Shown: positions 1 to 8,628, counted from the first letter of the stretch. The stretch is 64,000 bases of DNA from Paenibacillus xylanilyticus (GCF_013359935.1 NZ_JABMCB010000160.1:62001-126000), one strand, 5' to 3'. Numbers and translations are program-made. Notes: generated by a model from the letters alone, not told the origin.

Positions 1-167
1 ACACCCGTCTGAGGATCCAGGAAGCCTGCAGGCTGATGGAATGCCAACCCGACATGAAGTTCAAGGAATTATCGGATTTGCTATCATTCAGCGATCAGCA
101 TTATTTCTCTAAGGAATATACGGGATTCAGTCCCACGGAATATAAAGAACAGATGCCCAGCAGTTGA
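1..167 (+). CDS. AraC-family regulator, C-terminal fragment (cut by window edge)
   Basis: The open frame runs from base 3 to a TGA at 165-167 and begins outside the window. The visible 54 residues match the second helix-turn-helix of AraC/XylS regulators: a recognition segment containing FSDQHYFSKEYT followed by the typical closing motif GFSPTEYKEQ. The family binds DNA as one- or two-domain activators, often of sugar or siderophore genes. The effector domain is not visible, so the target cannot be inferred. The following gene is convergent and separated by a hairpin. Confidence 0.85.
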   Translation, partial: TRLRIQEACRLMECQPDMKFKELSDLLSFSDQHYFSKEYTGFSPTEYKEQMPSS

Positions 168-286
168 AATACTTTGTGAGTGATATCTGGACTTGTAATG
201 GATGCCGAGAAGAACAGGACCCGATTGAGTTTAAGATAAACGGAACACACCAACTGAATCGGCAACTTTGCAGCAATGATTAGCAC

Positions 287-320
287 AAAAAAACCAGACC
301 CTCAAAGGAGTCTAGTTTTT
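287..320. terminator. Bidirectional terminator between convergent genes
   Basis: An A-rich arm AAAAAAACCAGAC and a T-rich arm GTCTAGTTTTTTT pair with one mismatch around a short loop. The U-tract is present on both strands. It lies between the end of the AraC fragment and the end of the convergent MerR gene. Confidence 0.75.
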
Positions 321-333
321 TTTGTGTTCCTCT

Positions 334-747
334 TTAGTTGGACATCGAATGACTAATCTTATTCTGTTTATGAATTTCTTCCGTTCCGGCTTCGAGGGCA
401 GTTTTATAATAGGCGCATTTATGTTCTATGACTTCCATGGTCTTTCTCAGTTCTTCCAACTGTGCTTCTACACTAGCCTTTCGCTCAATAAACATGTCGT
501 ACCTTTCCTGCAGCGTGGAATCGCCTTCGGAACACCATTCGATGAAATCTTTGATATCCTTGATTGGCATACCGGTAAGTTTCAGGCATTGAATGATCTT
601 TAAGAAATCGATGTCTGAATCTTTGAACTTGCGTACTCCGCTAGGGGTACGTTCTACAAAAGGCATAAGTCCTTCCTTATCGTAATAACGCAATGTATAT
701 ACGGTGAGATTCAATTCTTTGGCAACTTCACTGATCGAATAAGGCAT
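334..747 (-). CDS. adhR: MerR-family regulator, AdhR/NmlR type
   Basis: A 137-residue MerR regulator: N-terminal winged HTH (residues 1-70, with VYTLRYYDKEGL) and a C-terminal dimerisation coiled coil (about 78-115). Cys54 in IIQCLK aligns with the single redox-sensing cysteine of B. subtilis AdhR, which activates alcohol and aldehyde dehydrogenase genes when alkylated by aldehydes. The SD AAGGAG sits just upstream of the ATG. It is divergent from an alcohol dehydrogenase, and both promoters carry the same dyad (774-791 and 906-923), so it probably controls itself and that gene. The AdhR identity rests on Cys54, context and operators, not on a database search. Confidence 0.85.
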   Translation of the reverse strand: MPYSISEVAKELNLTVYTLRYYDKEGLMPFVERTPSGVRKFKDSDIDFLKIIQCLKLTGMPIKDIKDFIEWCSEGDSTLQERYDMFIERKASVEAQLEELRKTMEVIEHKCAYYKTALEAGTEEIHKQNKISHSMSN

Positions 748-773
748 TTGTCTTCTCCTTTTCTAGGCATAGA

Positions 774-791
774 CCTCGAGCTAACTCTAGG
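774..791 (-). promoter_or_regulatory. AdhR-type operator in the merR promoter
   Basis: Read on the minus strand, CCTAGAGTTAGCTCGAGG is a near copy of the dyad in the adh promoter at 906-923 (16 of 18 positions identical). It lies about 27 bp upstream of the merR start codon, overlapping the expected promoter. This suggests autoregulation. Confidence 0.65.
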
Positions 792-901
792 ATATGTGTG
801 AAATTTTATCACTCTGTATTCAGGATGTCAAAATTCACAGAAACATGAAGGGTATGAAGCGGTATTCTAAAAACCACCTAAATTTTTTTAAGAATAGACA
901 T

Positions 902-932
902 TTGACCTAGAGTTAACTAGAGGGATTATGAT
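902..932 (+). promoter_or_regulatory. MerR-type promoter with 19-bp spacer and operator (adh)
   Basis: The -35 TTGACC (902-907) and -10 TATGAT (927-932) are separated by 19 bp instead of 17, as in MerR-activated promoters. The spacer holds the dyad CCTAGAGTTAACTAGAGG (906-923) with a perfect AGTTAACT core. The arrangement predicts that the divergent MerR protein activates by twisting the spacer. Confidence 0.8.
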
Positions 933-1039
933 GAGTTTGCAAGAGAAAAGAGCAGGGATAAAATTAATGTTTATTCTGATATGTATTGTCCCTAACGAGC
1001 GTTTCTCTTAAAAAATGAACATTTCAGGAGGTTACTATT

Positions 1040-2080
1040 ATGATAACTGCTAAAGCACGAGCTGTGGACGGTCCGGACCAATCGTTCCGGGCGGCTGAAA
1101 TTAAACGACGTGATTTGGATACTCATGATGTCCTGATCGAAATCAAATATGCCGGCATTTGTCATTCTGACATCCATACGGCTCATGGTGAATGGGGCCC
1201 TGTGAATTATCCGCTTGTACCTGGACACGAGATCGCTGGTATTGTTACGGATGTAGGAACCGAAGTGTCGAAATATAAGGTCGGTGACCGAGTAGGGGTC
1301 GGATGTATGGTTGACTCCTGTGGCGAATGTGAGAACTGCCAGCGTGGAGAAGAGCAATATTGTCTCAAAGGAAATATTCCTACCTACGCAGGTGTTGATA
1401 AATACGGCGAGCCTACACAAGGCGGCTATTCTACCCATATTGTCGTGACTGAGGACTTCATCGTCCGGATTCCTGACAACATCGGGCTTGATGTCGCTGC
1501 ACCATTACTTTGCGCAGGAATTACGACATACTCGCCGCTTCATCACTGGGGAGCAGCTCCAGGTAAAAAAGTAGCTGTAGTAGGTATGGGCGGACTTGGT
1601 CACATGGCTGTGAAAATTGCACATGCCATGGGCGCCGAGGTAACTGTTCTGTCCCAATCGTTGAATAAAAAAGAGGATGGCTTGCAGTTCGGCGCTGACC
1701 ATTATTATGCTACAAGCGAAGGGGAAACCTTTGAGAAACTTGCGGGTTCCTTTGATTTGATTATTAATACGGTAAGTGCCAATATCGACATTAACGCTTA
1801 CTTCGGATTGCTCACTCTGGATGGTACGCTGGTTAATGTAGGAGCACCAGGGGAACCGTTAGCTGTAAACGTGATGTCCCTCATCGGCCACCGTCGTTCA
1901 TTTGCAGGATCCATGATCGGGGGCATTCGCGAAACTCAGGAAATGCTGGATTTCTGTGCGGAACATAACATCGTGCCTAACATCGAAATCATCTCGGCTG
2001 ATCAGATTGACGAAGCCTACAAACGGGTATTGGCTTCCGATGTGAAGTATAGATTCGTCATTGATATTAGCACCATGTAA
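1040..2080 (+). CDS. adhA: Zinc-dependent NAD(P) alcohol dehydrogenase
   Basis: A 346-residue medium-chain dehydrogenase that should interconvert primary alcohols or aldehydes. Catalytic zinc ligands are visible in AGICHSD (Cys) and VPGHEIAG (His-Glu), and the structural zinc cysteines in [18 protein letters not shown]. The Rossmann motif [11 protein letters not shown] lies near residue 180. Length and motifs fit the YahK/AdhA cinnamyl-alcohol dehydrogenase branch. The SD AGGAGG precedes the ATG by 8 nt. It stands alone, closed by a strong terminator, and is divergent from the AdhR-like regulator. It probably detoxifies aldehydes; the exact substrate cannot be read from sequence. Confidence 0.92.
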   Translation: MITAKARAVDGPDQSFRAAEIKRRDLDTHDVLIEIKYAGICHSDIHTAHGEWGPVNYPLVPGHEIAGIVTDVGTEVSKYKVGDRVGVGCMVDSCGECENCQRGEEQYCLKGNIPTYAGVDKYGEPTQGGYSTHIVVTEDFIVRIPDNIGLDVAAPLLCAGITTYSPLHHWGAAPGKKVAVVGMGGLGHMAVKIAHAMGAEVTVLSQSLNKKEDGLQFGADHYYATSEGETFEKLAGSFDLIINTVSANIDINAYFGLLTLDGTLVNVGAPGEPLAVNVMSLIGHRRSFAGSMIGGIRETQEMLDFCAEHNIVPNIEIISADQIDEAYKRVLASDVKYRFVIDISTM

Positions 2081-2114
2081 GCTGTGTAATTAAACGCAAA
2101 CTTGTACCATAAAC

Positions 2115-2162
2115 GAGGGTGTCTCCAAAGCTTTAGCTTTGAGGACATCCTCACTTTTTTTT
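2115..2162 (+). terminator. Intrinsic terminator of the alcohol dehydrogenase
   Basis: The arms GAGGGTGTCTCCAAAGC and GCTTTGAGGACATCCTC form a long hairpin around TTTA, followed by eight or more T residues. Confidence 0.9.
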
Positions 2163-2198
2163 GCTGGAATTTAATAATTGAAAAGATTTCAGATCGCA

Positions 2199-2336
2199 TT
2201 AGTCCGAGACAACAAACCCATCAAAGTTCTCTGGGACAACGCGAACCGTACCGAGCAAATTAGAGCTAACGTATGCGCTATAGGTTAATTGGGGCAAGAG
2301 TGGTGGATTAAAATCATTTCCTGAGAAGGTGATCAC
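2199..2336 (-). pseudogene. Possible remnant of a lost gene
   Basis: On the minus strand a 45-codon stretch bounded by stop codons reads like real protein (it contains LLPQLTYSAYVSS and VRVVPENFDGFVVSD). It has no start codon or SD and the frame is broken just upstream. I cannot assign a family. It may be decayed coding sequence or chance. Nothing else is visible between the terminators at 2162 and 2446. Confidence 0.25.
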
Positions 2337-2445
2337 TTATGGCGCCAAAACACTCAATCCAAATGTGGATGTTGCGGAATAATGTGACAGAATAGTATAT
2401 TCAAATGTTTTTAGTTTGAATGGACTCCTTGTCTCTAATAAAAGA

Positions 2446-2493
2446 AAAGCCCTTTTTCCCGTAGAAAACCGAGAAAAGGGCACTTCCTTTTTT
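2446..2493 (-). terminator. Intrinsic terminator of the GH43 gene
   Basis: On the minus strand GCCCTTTTCTCGGTTTTC pairs with GGGAAAAAGGGC and is followed by TTTTCTTTTA. Confidence 0.8.
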
Positions 2494-2516
2494 GTCTTAT
2501 TTGGTTTAGCTGTATA

Positions 2517-4007
2517 TTAAATATAGTCACACTTAAACTCGGAGAACTCGGCCAAAGCACCATGTCCGTAAGCATATAAACCGATAACAACACCTGTAAA
2601 CCCGCCGGCGACCTCAGAGGAAAGGTATTTTGTTTGTGCACTGCCCAAGTGAATATCCTCGCCATCTGCATGAAGTATGAAGGTATAGCGATCATGAGCT
2701 GCCCGGATCTTCAATGCTGCTTGATTACTGTTTCCCAAGTCTACTTCATTTTCAATGGATTTGATATCTCCTATATTAAGCCGCTCGATAACCTTGTATC
2801 CGTTGTTGTCTTTCCGTATAGCTATATCATAGTGATGGTGTTCATCCATATAGAGGGTGATACCCGCTTCTCCGTCAGTGAGTGTGACATCACATGAAAT
2901 GTCCGCATTGAAATCTTTTTGCCGTATACCGATGAAGGTGGGTGTATCCGGTTGATCCAGCGAAATTTCTGTCCCTTTCAGTGTGAGCTTGTTTGGCTGT
3001 AAGAGATAATTCTGCGAATGAGGGTGTCTAAGGTAACACCATTCCTTGTGCCATTCCGTATTTTCAAACGTAAATGACTTTTTCTCTGCCTGAACAACCG
3101 AATCGGGTATGCGATCTGTTTCGAAAGTTAATAGAGTGGTCCCATTATGACCAGCTGTAAACCAGCCATCCTCATGAAATGTTACAGGCGCCAGAAAAAC
3201 TTCGCGGCCAAGATGATGAAAAGTCTGCCATTGTCCAATTTGCCGGAATCCCAAATGGAAGAGCCACCAATTCCCCTGATTATCCTGGATTAGATCCCCA
3301 TGCCCTACACCCTGCAGCTCATAACCGCCCAGATTCCGGTTGGTAAGGACCGGATTGTGAGGATAGGCTTCGAAAGGACCGGATACAGAGGAGCCTCTGG
3401 CATACGTTTCCATGTGGCCATACTCGGTACCTCCTTCAGCAGCCAGCAGATAATATAGGCCATTGATCTTATACATATGAGGACTTTCCAGATAACGACC
3501 GCCTGAACCTTGCCAAATCGTACGGCTTGGTGTCAGCTTCTTGCCGGTTTCAATCTCGATTTCACATTGTACGATACCCGATACACCAAAATCATCGGAG
3601 CCGTTGCTCATGAAATACGCTTTATGGTCTTCAAAATATAAGTCCGGATCAATTCCACCCTGATCTACGTAAATCGGTTCAGACCATTCGCCATAAATGT
3701 CATCTGTCCATACATAGAAATTTTGGTGTGTCGTATCATTTGTCGTCGTCATATAAAATCGTCCGTTATGGTGACGAAGAGTAGGAGCGAATACGCCTCC
3801 TGAGCTATTCACATGTTCAAGTTGGACCTGGCTTGTCTTGGTCAGACAATGACCGATTTGCTCCCAATTAATAAGATCTTTGCTTTCAAAGATCGGAACG
3901 CCGGGAAAATATTGAAATGAACTGCAAATCAGATAATAGGTATCGTTTACTTTACACACACTTGGATCTGGATAAAAACCTTTAACGACCGGATTATTAA
4001 ACTTCAT
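2517..4007 (-). CDS. Glycoside hydrolase family 43 (beta-xylosidase / arabinofuranosidase type)
   Basis: About 496 residues without a signal peptide, so cytoplasmic. The N-terminal five-bladed propeller shows the three GH43 catalytic acids: Asp14 in FYPDPSV (general base), Asp in GGIDPDLYF (pKa modulator) and Glu in RYLESPH (general acid). The C-terminal third (from about residue 320) is a beta-sandwich typical of GH43 enzymes acting on xylo- or arabino-oligosaccharides. I chose the ATG at 4005-4007 because the upstream in-frame GTG overlaps the SD GAGGTG, while the ATG sits 9 nt from it. It is divergent from an HTH regulator that probably controls it. Substrate is inferred from family only. 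Confidence 0.9.
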   Translation of the reverse strand: MKFNNPVVKGFYPDPSVCKVNDTYYLICSSFQYFPGVPIFESKDLINWEQIGHCLTKTSQVQLEHVNSSGGVFAPTLRHHNGRFYMTTTNDTTHQNFYVWTDDIYGEWSEPIYVDQGGIDPDLYFEDHKAYFMSNGSDDFGVSGIVQCEIEIETGKKLTPSRTIWQGSGGRYLESPHMYKINGLYYLLAAEGGTEYGHMETYARGSSVSGPFEAYPHNPVLTNRNLGGYELQGVGHGDLIQDNQGNWWLFHLGFRQIGQWQTFHHLGREVFLAPVTFHEDGWFTAGHNGTTLLTFETDRIPDSVVQAEKKSFTFENTEWHKEWCYLRHPHSQNYLLQPNKLTLKGTEISLDQPDTPTFIGIRQKDFNADISCDVTLTDGEAGITLYMDEHHHYDIAIRKDNNGYKVIERLNIGDIKSIENEVDLGNSNQAALKIRAAHDRYTFILHADGEDIHLGSAQTKYLSSEVAGGFTGVVIGLYAYGHGALAEFSEFKCDYI

Positions 4008-4182
4008 CTGTTCTTTCACCTCAATGATTAATTCATATAAATAAGAATTCTAATCGCATGGAATAATGAAATTAAACACCACTATTCATTTTATTTCAAT
4101 ATAAATGGGTTGTATTTTCTTTTAATATTCTATAAATTTATATAAATGTGATTTCAACAAGAGTCTTCAGGAGAGTGTGTAC

Positions 4183-5091
4183 ATGATCCGATCAAACGGA
4201 GAATCCAAATTTATGGCATTATACGATGCATTGGCTAGTGAAGTCCGATGGAACATCATGAAGTTAATTGCCGATCAAGAAATGAGTGTCAAGGATATAG
4301 CGGCCAAGATCGAACTCAGTCCGTCCATTGTGACAATGCACGTACGAAAACTCGAACAAGCAGAACTCATTGGGAGTCGCAGAGTGCGGCGAAACGGTGG
4401 GACACACAAAATGTGTTTTCTCAAACAAAAAAAGATTGAAATTGAACTGCCTTCTGCCAGCAGAGTTTCGAATATAAGAGAGCAGACCATTTCCGTTGGT
4501 CATTACACCGCATTTGATATCCATCCAACCTGCGGACTGGGTACGCGAGAGAAGGAGATAGGAATATGGGATGATCCTCGTTACTTCCTGGATCCTGAGC
4601 GGGTTCAAGCCTCCATATTGTGGTTCGGGAGGGGCTATGTTGAATACAAAACTCCGAACTACCTGTTCCCCGACCCAAAAGTTGAAGCCATAGAAATTTC
4701 CATGGAGATTGCTTCAGAAGCACCAGGGTTAAAAGACGATTGGCCATCGGATATTACATTTACGTTTAATGGCGTTGTCCTGGGAACCTGGACGAGTCCG
4801 GCGGATTTTGGACGAGCGGCACGCGGGAAATATACACCGGAATGGTGGCATCGTAACGTGAATCAATATGGCTTGTTAAAGACGATTCGAATGGATACGT
4901 CGGGCACATATATAGATGGAGAACAGATGTCAAACGTGACTTTAGAAGATATTAAGCTGAGTGAACCGTTCTGGACCCTTCGATTCGCGGTTGAGGAACA
5001 AGCCGTTAATGTCGGGGGATTAACCCTGTATGGGGCAGGTTTCGGCAATCATGACCAGGATATTGTGATCCGCGTACATCTCGGCGACTAA
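4183..5091 (+). CDS. HTH regulator (ArsR-like) with long C-terminal beta-rich domain
   Basis: 302 residues. Residues 5-80 form a winged HTH of the ArsR type (LASEVRWNIMKLIADQ, then IELSPSIVTMHVRKLEQAEL). The remaining 200 or so residues are not an ArsR dimer arm. They are rich in aromatic residues and alternating hydrophobics (ITFTFNGVVLGTW, GGLTLYGAGFG), which suggests a jelly-roll or carbohydrate-binding-like effector domain. That reading is inference. The ATG at 4183 has the SD CAGGAGA at good spacing; the GTG at 4177 is too close. It is divergent from the GH43 gene across 175 bp, so a sugar-responsive control of that enzyme is likely. Confidence 0.78.
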   Translation: MIRSNGESKFMALYDALASEVRWNIMKLIADQEMSVKDIAAKIELSPSIVTMHVRKLEQAELIGSRRVRRNGGTHKMCFLKQKKIEIELPSASRVSNIREQTISVGHYTAFDIHPTCGLGTREKEIGIWDDPRYFLDPERVQASILWFGRGYVEYKTPNYLFPDPKVEAIEISMEIASEAPGLKDDWPSDITFTFNGVVLGTWTSPADFGRAARGKYTPEWWHRNVNQYGLLKTIRMDTSGTYIDGEQMSNVTLEDIKLSEPFWTLRFAVEEQAVNVGGLTLYGAGFGNHDQDIVIRVHLGD

Positions 5092-5102
5092 ACTGAATAT
5101 AG

Positions 5103-5132
5103 TTAACAAATTCCTTTTATTTATGCTATAAT
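5103..5132 (+). promoter_or_regulatory. Sigma-A promoter of the RAT leader
   Basis: The -35 TTAACA (5103-5108), an 18-bp spacer and a perfect -10 TATAAT (5127-5132). Transcription would start near 5139, just upstream of the antiterminator element. Confidence 0.7.
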
Positions 5133-5144
5133 ACAAAACAAATA

Positions 5145-5177
5145 AGGCTTGTTACTGATCTTTTTCAGGCAATACCT
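5145..5177 (+). promoter_or_regulatory. Ribonucleic antiterminator (RAT) of the LicT/SacY/BglG type
   Basis: The two conserved halves of the RAT hairpin are present, GGCTTGTTACTG and CAGGCAATACC, around a short loop. They match the sites bound by PTS-controlled antiterminators in front of bgl, lic and sac operons. Its 3' end overlaps the 5' arm of the terminator at 5174, the mutually exclusive design of these leaders. No PTS or beta-glucosidase gene follows; the next gene is a chemoreceptor. Confidence 0.75.
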
Positions 5178-5228
5178 ATGTATATAAATGCCCAAAGTTT
5201 CTTTGGGTGTGTATATATATGGGTTTTT
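5174..5228 (+). terminator. Conditional terminator overlapping the RAT
   Basis: The core is CCCAAAG-TTT-CTTTGGG (5191-5207). It extends outward through ACCTATGTATATA pairing with TGTATATATATGGGT, mostly as Watson-Crick or G-U pairs, and is followed by a T7 run. The outermost bases are shared with the 3' half of the RAT. Confidence 0.75.
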
Positions 5229-5339
5229 TTGTGTTTACATTCTGGATCGAATTGAAGTTTTACCAGTGTTAAATTCAACGGAGAGGAGTTCTATTCTAAA
5301 TTCTGTTTATTACTTATAGAAATAAATTATACCAATAAT

Positions 5340-5366
5340 TAAATTATTTCCTAGATATACCGATAT
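5340..5366 (+). promoter_or_regulatory. Sigma-D-type (motility) promoter of the chemoreceptor
   Basis: TAAA (5340-5343), exactly 15 bp, then ACCGATAT (5359-5366). This fits the sigma-D consensus TAAA-N15-GCCGATAT with one mismatch. Transcription would begin near 5373, which rules out the GTG and ATG at 5370 and 5373 as normal starts and supports the TTG at 5406. Confidence 0.75.
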
Positions 5367-5405
5367 ATAGTGATGTTCAGAATTCATAGTGAGAGGGCGA
5401 TACAT

Positions 5406-7463
5406 TTGAAAGAAAAAAAGAAAAATAAAAAGAAAGAAATATCTTTTGTTAAAAAAGGGGTATCTGTTTTACGTCTAATGAGTACCAGGCTAATTGCAGC
5501 TTTCCTTATTGTACTCATTATTCCAACTGCGCTTATCGGATATTTCTCCTATCACAGTGCGCAGGATCAGGTTCAACAAAGAATGACAGATCCAATGAAT
5601 ACCATGTTAACAATGACAGGGCAGCATATTGATAACCTGGTGGGCGCAAAAGCACAATTATTGAGTTATTTAGATAACATGTTTGGCTCCGCATCCATCG
5701 AAGCGAACACCGAAGCGGTTCAAGCAGAAATAAACCAATTAGCTGATACATATCCTGATATTCTCTCCATTACGGTAGGGAATGACCAAGGAAACTTCAT
5801 TACTTCTCCAGAAATAGGGGAAGCAGCATATGATCCACGCAGTGCGGAATGGTACACCAATAGTAAAAGCAACAATGGAGCTCTAACTTTTTCTGACATC
5901 ACGAAAGACCCGGTTACCGGAAAGATTTATGTGGAGATATCAAAAGCTCTAACTAACGAACAAGGTGTGGCAAGTATTAAACTTGATCTTGAGCCACTAG
6001 CCAAAGAGCTATCTTATGTGGATGTTGGAGGCAATGGAAGTCTGATCGTCGTTGATGCCAATCGAACCATCGCGGCTTGGTCCGGTGCCATTGCAAAAGG
6101 TGGGGGAGGAGAGCTCGGCGGAGCGCTTATTGACGGAATACCAGTCCATCCCAATACAGCTTCAAGTTCTGATGAACCGATGGCCTTCTCCCAATTTGTG
6201 AGAACGGACTTGGAGTATGACTTGGAGGTTTATAATGGTGTTAATGCTTTAACGGGTTGGAATGTCATTGCTTTGATGGGCCATGAAGATTTCATCGCCG
6301 CTGCGAAACCAATCCTGGTCACTAGCCTCACGGTAATTATTATTTCTGTATTGTTAGCCGGAGTCATCATATTCTTTATTCTGAGATCATTTATGATACC
6401 CATGCAAAAACTGCGAACGGCAACCCGCAGTGTACGGGAAGGAAATCTTTCGGAGCGGGTTAACCTAAAAAACAAAGACGAATTTGGTTTATTGGCAAAT
6501 GATTTTGACCAAATGACCATTTCGCTGCAGTCCGTTGTTAGTGAACTGAATCAGACATCCTCGTTGCTAAGTCATTCATCACAATTGATACAGGAAAGCA
6601 CAGAACAAACCGCCGCATCGGTTCAACATGTTGCCGAGACCATGCAGCAGACTGCCGAAACGGCTGTAATTGGGGCGGAGAATTCGGAACAAACTGCGAA
6701 CGCAGTGGAAGAAATGGCCAGAGGCATCAGTACGATCGCAGAATCTGCGAGTGCAATTGTTGATTCGGCCGAAGAGACGGAGCGTGCAGTGGCAAACGGT
6801 GGAAAAACCATAAACCAAGTCGAAGAACAAATGGAACATATTCTTGGAGCTGTTGAAGAAACATCAGCTTTAATTAACGAGCTGTCCAATCTATCGGCAG
6901 AAGCCAATCGAATGAACGAAGCCATTGCCGATATTTCTCGACAAACCAATCTTCTGTCACTGAATGCTTCTATTGAAGCAGCGAGAGCAGGGGAACACGG
7001 AAAAGGTTTTGCTGTTGTTGCAGGCGAAGTACGTATGTTATCCTTGCAGTCCAAACAAAGTGCAGAACAAATTGGTGCTACCATTGGCAAAATGTTCGAT
7101 CTGATCGAGAAATCAACTTCACTGATGAATGATAAAGTACGTAATCAAGTTGGTGAAGGGATGCGCATTAGCCGAGAAGCTTCTGCTACCATATCCAACA
7201 TTGAACAATTTACAACGCATATTGTGGATCAAATCCAAGATGTTTCTGCTGTATCAGAGCAGCTGTCAGCAAGTACGGAGCAGGTCTCTGCTACGGTTGC
7301 CGAAATGGCCAATATCTCGAAAGTGTCGGCTGACAGTGCCCAGACTACTTCGGCTGCAGCCCAAGAGCAAATGGCGGCAATGGAGGAGATCTCGGCATCA
7401 TCTGTGCAGCTGTCCAAAACGGCTGAGAATATGCAAAAGCTGGTTCGTCGATTTACGCTCTAA
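5406..7463 (+). CDS. Methyl-accepting chemotaxis protein
   Basis: About 685 residues. The order is a basic cytoplasmic N-terminus, TM1 (about 28-50), an extracellular Cache-like sensor (about 60-290, with DPRSAEWYTNSK), TM2 (about 300-325), a HAMP domain, and a long coiled-coil signalling domain. The hairpin tip is recognisable (SRQTNLLSLNASIEAARAGE, then GKGFAVVAGEVR). It should bind a small ligand outside the cell and control the CheA kinase. I chose the TTG at 5406 because GAGAGG lies 9 nt upstream and the sigma-D-like promoter would start transcription near 5373. No chemoreceptor pentapeptide is seen at the C-terminus. The ligand is unknown. Confidence 0.92.
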   Translation: MKEKKKNKKKEISFVKKGVSVLRLMSTRLIAAFLIVLIIPTALIGYFSYHSAQDQVQQRMTDPMNTMLTMTGQHIDNLVGAKAQLLSYLDNMFGSASIEANTEAVQAEINQLADTYPDILSITVGNDQGNFITSPEIGEAAYDPRSAEWYTNSKSNNGALTFSDITKDPVTGKIYVEISKALTNEQGVASIKLDLEPLAKELSYVDVGGNGSLIVVDANRTIAAWSGAIAKGGGGELGGALIDGIPVHPNTASSSDEPMAFSQFVRTDLEYDLEVYNGVNALTGWNVIALMGHEDFIAAAKPILVTSLTVIIISVLLAGVIIFFILRSFMIPMQKLRTATRSVREGNLSERVNLKNKDEFGLLANDFDQMTISLQSVVSELNQTSSLLSHSSQLIQESTEQTAASVQHVAETMQQTAETAVIGAENSEQTANAVEEMARGISTIAESASAIVDSAEETERAVANGGKTINQVEEQMEHILGAVEETSALINELSNLSAEANRMNEAIADISRQTNLLSLNASIEAARAGEHGKGFAVVAGEVRMLSLQSKQSAEQIGATIGKMFDLIEKSTSLMNDKVRNQVGEGMRISREASATISNIEQFTTHIVDQIQDVSAVSEQLSASTEQVSATVAEMANISKVSADSAQTTSAAAQEQMAAMEEISASSVQLSKTAENMQKLVRRFTL

Positions 7464-7487
7464 ACTAGATGTAAGGTTAGGATAATA

Positions 7488-7521
7488 CACAAAGGCGCTC
7501 CCAATAAGGAGCGCCTTTGTG
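7488..7521. terminator. Hairpin between convergent genes
   Basis: A perfect 14-bp stem, CACAAAGGCGCTCC and GGAGCGCCTTTGTG, around a 6-nt loop. There is no clear T-run on either side, but the position between the converging chemoreceptor and AraC gene suggests termination. Confidence 0.65.
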
Positions 7522-7584
7522 CTGTACGATTAGTCCGGAATCATATGTTGAGCAACGAGGAGGTTAACAAGGACATTTAATTTT

Positions 7585-8454
7585 TTACTGACTGGATGCA
7601 GCATCGCCGAACATGTCCTTTTGATTTCGTTTCCGGAAACTTCGCGGAGATTCTCCGACCGTTTTCGTAAACAGAATGGTGAAGTAATTGGGATTATCAT
7701 ACCCGACCAATTTAGCAATTTCCCATATTTTTTTCTTGGTAGAGACTAACAAGCGGGTCGCTTCACCCATTCTTCGCTGGATCAAATAATGATAGGGTGA
7801 AGTACCATAGCGATTTTTGTACATATGAATCAAGTAATAAAAATCAATATGAAATTGATCTGCAAGTTCCTTCAGTTTGATGTTTTGCCGGTAGTTGGTA
7901 TCCAAATAGTCCTTAATGCTCTCGGCAAGGGTGTTGCTCCGAACAATTTCTCCTGCAGTGAGCTGATGACGGGACATTCGATCAATGATCACCAGTACAG
8001 CTTTCAAGACGTATTGGGAGATGGACTCGTATCCATCCTCTCGAATAGAAAACTCACTGAACAGGGACTGCATTAACGAATGAAGCTCGTCTGAGTAGCG
8101 GTTTGCTCTAATGATCGGCTCGCTCCCTGGAGGAATGACCCAATCGTTATGATCACGGATACCTTCTTTAAAACGAAAGCCGCAATAAAAGGTGGACAAC
8201 GGAAACACAGGGTCCGATTTCTCCTCATGGAGTGTTCCTTTATTGTAAATGAGCAGATCCCCCTTTTGAGCCCAATGCTTCACACCATCAATGGTGAAGG
8301 ATCCTTTACCTTCATTTACGTAAATGATCTCATGGAGATCGTCATGTTTATGCGTTGGAAAACTCCAATGGGGGTTATCGGCCAGCTTCCCCACGTAAAT
8401 AATGATGCAATCTTGATCCTCATTCAATTGGCCGGGTTCGTGACGTGTATTCAT
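7585..8454 (-). CDS. AraC-family regulator with cupin sensor
   Basis: 289 residues. The N-terminal cupin (about 20-100) carries the metal/ligand-site pattern HKHDDLHEIIYV and GDLLIYNKGTLHE, as in sugar-sensing AraC proteins. The C-terminal 100 residues hold two HTH motifs (IKLKELADQFHIDFYYL; KIWEIAKLVGYDNPNYF) ending with GESPRSFRKRN. SD GAAGGGAAG precedes the ATG. It faces away from the MFS gene across 233 bp and could regulate it, but no direct evidence links them. Confidence 0.9.
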   Translation of the reverse strand: MNTRHEPGQLNEDQDCIIIYVGKLADNPHWSFPTHKHDDLHEIIYVNEGKGSFTIDGVKHWAQKGDLLIYNKGTLHEEKSDPVFPLSTFYCGFRFKEGIRDHNDWVIPPGSEPIIRANRYSDELHSLMQSLFSEFSIREDGYESISQYVLKAVLVIIDRMSRHQLTAGEIVRSNTLAESIKDYLDTNYRQNIKLKELADQFHIDFYYLIHMYKNRYGTSPYHYLIQRRMGEATRLLVSTKKKIWEIAKLVGYDNPNYFTILFTKTVGESPRSFRKRNQKDMFGDAASSQ

Positions 8455-8628
8455 CTATGTCTTCCCTTCGAGGTTCTATGATGAAATGACAACATTCATA
8501 ATGTTTTGAAATAAAACCACAACAACCTTGATTGTCGCCCTGGCATATCTGACAGTACAATTTCACTATCCAATATGTACTATATATCGAAACTGAAGGG
8601 ATGGGAATGCAGAAATTACACTGTTTAG

